NCBI RefSeq assembly: GCF_014898815.1
Contig: NW_026515406.1
Span: 1,240,001-1,304,000, forward strand
Direction of reading: 5' to 3'
DNA: 64,000 bases
From: Panonychus citri
Taxonomy: Eukaryota > Arthropoda > Arachnida > Trombidiformes > Tetranychidae
Shown: piece after piece, positions 59,801 to 64,000 of the stretch
Layout of the letters: each line of letters starts with the position of its first letter
How positions within the stretch are numbered: the stretch's first letter is position 1
Notes under the pieces: model-generated
What the model saw: the letters and a program-made list of their open reading frames with translations, nothing else
Databases searched by the model: none
Told to the model about the DNA's origin: nothing
Made by a program: the position numbers and the translations under genes

Positions 59801-62800
59801 TTTTTTTCCCCTGGATTTGTCAATTTATATTCCAATGTGATAACTTTCATGATAATGTAATCAAGTAACTGTTTATATTATCAGTTGATTGAACATTGAT
59901 TTTAAACTGAAGATAATCAACTATTGGAAACTCAGAAAACTTTGTTACCTGAAGAAGGTGGAAAAAGTTTCAGGGGGAAAAAGATATTCCATTTTCTTTT
60001 GGTTCTCCTAAGCGATTGTGAACATTTCGAGGACTGACCAAGAATCTTTTTACTCTTCTTCTCATGATGATCATGATGATGACCTTTTATCTGGGTCAGT
60101 ACAGAAGTAGTAACATTGATTGACCATCATCATCATCATCATCATGAAATGTTTCCGTAAACAAGAATCTCGTGAAAAGCATTACCAATGAGAATTGTTT
60201 AGATTTCGATTCTTTTTTTTTGTTCGAATTTTTTGGTTCCTATGATTATTTTCCCTCTATTCTTCATTTCAGTAGATATTCAAGTTGCAACAATCAACCA
60301 ACCATGAAGTAATGATGTTCATGATGATTGGGAAACAAAAACATGAACAACAACTCAACTTATTCCTGAACAATTTCCAACCCAAGACGAAACATTGATA
60401 AACTTTCATTTTCTATTTAGTTATATTTCACCAATTCTCCTTTTTTGGAACATTATTTGCTACTTAGATATTATTTCCTTTTCTTATTATTATTACCCTG
60501 AAATCAGACAGAATAAAGAAAAATAGGAAAAAGAGAGAGAGAAAAAAAATGAATCAAGAATCTGAATCTGAATCCGAATCTGAATTAGAATTACGATTCA
60601 TGAGGACGAGATGTAATTCTTTAGGTTTAAGATAAACCCATTATTCAATGTCTCTTTATTTACTATTAGAACATGATAAATATTCAATTCTTTAATTCTC
60701 AGTAGGGATTCTCTATATAAATATTATCTCTTAAATTCTGGAATCATTATCATGATAATGGAAGAAAAAATAAAAATATTCTTCCAATGAAATATTATCC
60801 ACTCCAAGTATCAGATTCTTTCAACATAAATGAATACAAAGTGAACACTTTTCCATTTGGCTAATTGTCAATAATCAAATTGGTTGGTTGATCCAATTTC
60901 TTTTACTTTCTTAATTTAGATTAAATTGTTACCAATGTTAAATTGTATTCGTTTTAATGGAAATAATTGTTTCCAATCCTCCGATTACAAAGAGAAATAA
61001 TTTTTCTCAACTTTGGTTAACTGTTTCTGACTCTTTGTTTCGAGCGGTTTGATTTTGGTTCTAATTGTGTTACCAATTAATTGTGATTGATTAATGTGAT
61101 TTTTAATTAAAGGTCTACAGTGTGGATGCCAAAACGGTGGACAATTATATCCAGCAAATGAAAGAATCCCAACCAATCATATGGTGGAAGGCAGTTTGTT
61201 ACCATTACATAAGAAGGTCGCGAACAGTAAGTTAAGCCTGGATGTTGATGTTTCGCTTTTGTTTTTCTAGTAATTAAATTTAATCCAATTGTTTTATTTT
61301 TGCTCATTTATCTTGATTCGTTTTGATTACAGTTAACTCGTTATCGTAATGGTGAAGCTTCAACAACAACCCAAATCTATTACGAACGGATTAATACTCA
61401 CATTGCTGGAAGTTGTTTCTCTTATGTTGAATGTGGTTACAAAGATGTTTCCAAAATTCTGATTGATTTAGATAAACATCCATCGACAAGAATTAAATTT
61501 ACCAAAGGTGAGTGATTAACAACAATTTAGACCATTTATCCATCATTCCAATGTTTATCTACAATCAGTTTTCGGTGTAATTCCAATGTTATCTTCTTAT
61601 TTTCTTGTTCTCCATGATTTTCGTTTTCTTTTTTTCTTCTTCTTCATGGTTTTCTATTATCTCTCTCTCTCTTTGGATTAAGGATTTGCCTTTGCTACCA
61701 TTGAAGCTGCCAATGAATTTGAATCTCAACGGAATCGATTTTTCCATGAATGTGAAAGACATGATGATTATCTTGAAATGAGGGAAGGTCTCGACTTAAT
61801 TGGAACGAGTTTTCAAGAATACATGATCTCCTCTGCTGATCAATCGCTTGTGCCTTGGTTAGTATCAACATTTCATTTGCTCTTCTTTAATTAATCATCG
61901 TTTTCCTTTCCATTTTAATTCATCTTCTTCTTTTCCCTTGATCTGATTTATTTCATTTTCTCTCTTTGGTTTGTTATTGTTTTTATCTATTCACACATCA
62001 GATGAAAAGAACAATAAACAAAAAGGAAAACATTGATTTCATCTTCTTTCTCTTGGTCCTTTGTTTTTACCGTTACAATTGATCTTCTTTTTTGGTTCTC
62101 TTTCAGGTATTTTTCTCACTTAGCGTTCTGGTTATTCTCATTCGCTCTCCTTTCTTGGCCAATTCGAATCGCAATTGAACTTAAAACATCTCATGTTAAC
62201 TATCAGGTGAACTGTTTGATTAATAATCTCCATCTAATGTTGATCAATCATTTTCATTGAAATTCTTTTCCATGGGAACATCAGATTAATCCGAATGTCT
62301 CTTTTTCCTTCATTCTTTCCATGTGTCTAAACCTTTGATTGTGATTAATGTTCATTGCTATTCAAATTAGCAGATTACTTGATTCTGTTGATAATCTAGC
62401 AAATAACAAATGTTTCCTTGTTTCCAGTTTAATTGTTACAATTTATCCATGTAGATATTACTTTATCCTGATTAGAATTTCTAATCTAATTCTTTACTTT
62501 TGCTAATCTTTTCATTTTTTTTCTTCTTCCAAGTTTATTTTTCCATTTTAATTGAATTAACTCTTCTCCATCAACCTAATTAATCCTTTATATGATTAGA
62601 TGAAAATAGTAAATCAACAAATATGATCTTTAAGGTTCGAGTTTTGATTATTTGAACAATCTTCTTGTTCATTTTTCTCTGTTTTCTTTTGCCTGATTTG
62701 TTTCCTTTTTCTGGTTCTCTGATCTTCTCGAATCTGGTCCTTCAAACTTAATCTAATTTCTTTCCTCTAATGATTATCGTTACTTGGCTGGATTAAAATT

Positions 62801-63722
62801 AAATTGTTTGATCTAATTTAGTTTATATTCTATCCTCTTATGTGTAATTCCAAAGCTAATTAGTGTTTTTCTCTCTCTCTCTTTCTCTTGTATATAATTT
62901 ACTTTTCTTTTCCATTTCCATTTCCATTTCATTTTCGTTCATCAGGTTACCAAATTATTTGGTGTAAATCAATTAAATTCACAATCAGGTTACAATCGTA
63001 TTGGTAATTTGGGAAGTATTGATTCATTCGAGTTGGTCAACAATTGTACACTTGCACCAAGCTATTCGGAAGCATTACTAATTTGTAATGTAAACAATAA
63101 CAATACCACCAATATAAACAATCAACCAGGTAATTTAGTTGCAACTACAACCAATCAAACAACAACAGGAACAACAATTGAAGATCAACCAAAGGTCTCT
63201 GGTGATACAACGTCCATACAAATGTCACAATCAAATAACATTATTGTTCAATCATGTAGTCGTACCTCCTTAATTAATGGTCAATTTGTTTACCTGCCTC
63301 GTCCATTGGGCCATGGACAAGCTAATATTGTCCATTTAGATGACCCATCGTCAGCAAATTGTTTAATATCAACCTCATCAAGCTTATATTGTGAGACAAG
63401 TTCCAATGATAGCAATAATAATCATGATAATCATGATAATGATAATACTCATTCTTATAATTATCTCATCAATCCGCCCACTTATCAAGAAGCAATTACT
63501 GAATGTCGACCATTATTATTAACAACCACAATTAGGCCATTACATCGTTCAATTACTGTTGATCGTGATTTCTTTCATCGTCTAAGTAATCAGATTAGAC
63601 AACCTTGTCGTAGTTTAACCAATTTCATTGGGTTTATTAACAATAATAACAACAATCAACGATCAACAATTTCGGTTAATAACTTGACACTTAATGAACA
63701 AGTTACTCTTGTTGACTTATAA
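53855..63722 (+). CDS. TMEM151: TMEM151-family membrane protein
   Basis: Eight exons, 53855-53887, 55256-55405, 56799-56927, 61113-61226, 61333-61507, 61683-61857, 62107-62206 and 62946-63722, give 550 residues (human TMEM151B 566). The function of the family is not established; vertebrate members are neuronal. Diagnostic blocks: HLKCLVLTFLISSG (helix 1), CDDGYIYIPMVF then YFAYLIECWHSSTR (helix 2), WWKAVCYHYIRRSR, LTRYRNGEASTTTQIYYERI, RDVSK-like KDVSKIL, RIKFTKGFAF, a DDYLEMREGLDL block, the third helix region LLSWPIRI, VTKLFGV, and in the tail LAPSYSEAL and PPTYQEAI. The last is a PPxY motif that could bind WW domains. The first exon is only 33 bases (MTTILDGIVDE), chosen because it has an ATG, a GTAAGT donor and the right phase; it is the least certain part. 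Long introns (1.4, 1.4 and 4.2 kb) contrast with the rest of the window. Confidence 0.9.
59036..59056. repeat. (CT)n microsatellite
   Basis: About ten CT units in a TMEM151 intron. Confidence 0.8.
60125..60145. repeat. (CAT)n microsatellite
   Basis: Seven CAT units in a TMEM151 intron. Confidence 0.85.
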
Positions 63723-64000
63723 TGAAGAGACTCACAAATGATTATCATCATTAATTGATTATTATTATTCTTGAACAATCAACTTTAATTACGGACACAC
63801 ATTCACACCCTGTGATTGCCAATATAACAAAAACACAATTAAATGTGATCTTTTCTTTGATTAACTTATTATTAACTTGATTAAGAATCAAAACTTGTCT
63901 AATTGTTAATGAGAAAGAAAAATCAATCGCTACAATAATTAAGCTGATAAATTTTATTATTATTTAAATGAATTTCCATTTTGTGATTAAAACAATTTAA
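63723..64000. other. 3' flank of TMEM151
   Basis: AT-rich, presumably the 3'UTR of TMEM151. Nothing else seen before the window ends. Confidence 0.6.

Larger units (their letters stand above)
56928..61112 (+). other. 4.2 kb third intron of TMEM151
   Basis: GTAAGT to TTAAAG. AT-rich with many CT, GA and CAT microsatellites (for example 59036-59056 and 60125-60145) and a degenerate hexamer repeat at about 60553-60590. The open frames in it are simple-sequence products; no gene is supported. Confidence 0.6.

Noticed and set aside
60550..60636. Small ORF with alternating Glu-Ser codons in a TMEM151 intron
   Set aside because: A degenerate AATCTG hexamer repeat accounts for it; only 28 codons and no transcript evidence.

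Overview
This is nuclear DNA from an AT-rich, compact arthropod genome. Introns are mostly 50-130 bp with GT-AG borders, the genes are single-copy animal housekeeping genes, and there is an innexin, a protostome gap-junction family. An RXR with a vertebrate-like ligand-binding domain, very small introns and no recognisable transposons make an acariform mite (for example a spider-mite relative) my best guess, but this is inference. I found no rRNA, tRNA or CRISPR array.

Layout. 1-8.6 kb, minus strand: the 5' part of an unidentified gene running off the left edge, a retinoid X receptor (RXR) gene whose first coding exon also encodes a PTB-type RNA recognition motif, and gamma-tubulin complex component 3. 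10-34 kb, plus strand: a Josephin deubiquitinase, an innexin (one frameshift), ALG9, a large secreted precursor with a phospholipase-A2-like cysteine domain (one frameshift and a 5.5 kb intron), ribosomal protein S5, and a Pro/Asn/Tyr-rich secreted protein. 35-38 kb, minus: importin-13. 42-53 kb: two almost identical SMARCD/BAP60 genes in inverted orientation, flanking ZDHHC17/HIP14 (plus) and RBM19/MRD1 (minus, one frameshift). 53.8-63.7 kb, plus: a TMEM151 gene with long introns.

Most genes are unrelated housekeeping functions and do not form one pathway. Two things stand out. First, the RXR gene is a chimera: the RRM1 of a polypyrimidine-tract-binding protein is joined in frame, within one exon, to an intact RXR DNA-binding domain, followed by a complete ligand-binding domain. 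This predicts a nuclear receptor with its own RNA-binding module. Second, the BAP60 pair is homogenised almost exactly from start to stop codon, while promoters and flanks are unrelated. This points to gene conversion or a very recent duplication of just the transcribed core.

Three otherwise intact genes (innexin, the PLA2-like precursor, RBM19) each carry one frameshift of the same sense (one base missing), most simply explained as residual assembly indels. A 12-base YY1/Pho-like element recurs in the same orientation upstream of several genes.

For multi-exon genes each feature spans start codon to stop codon, and the exons are listed in its evidence. Splice sites were placed by hand from GT/AG signals and reading phase.
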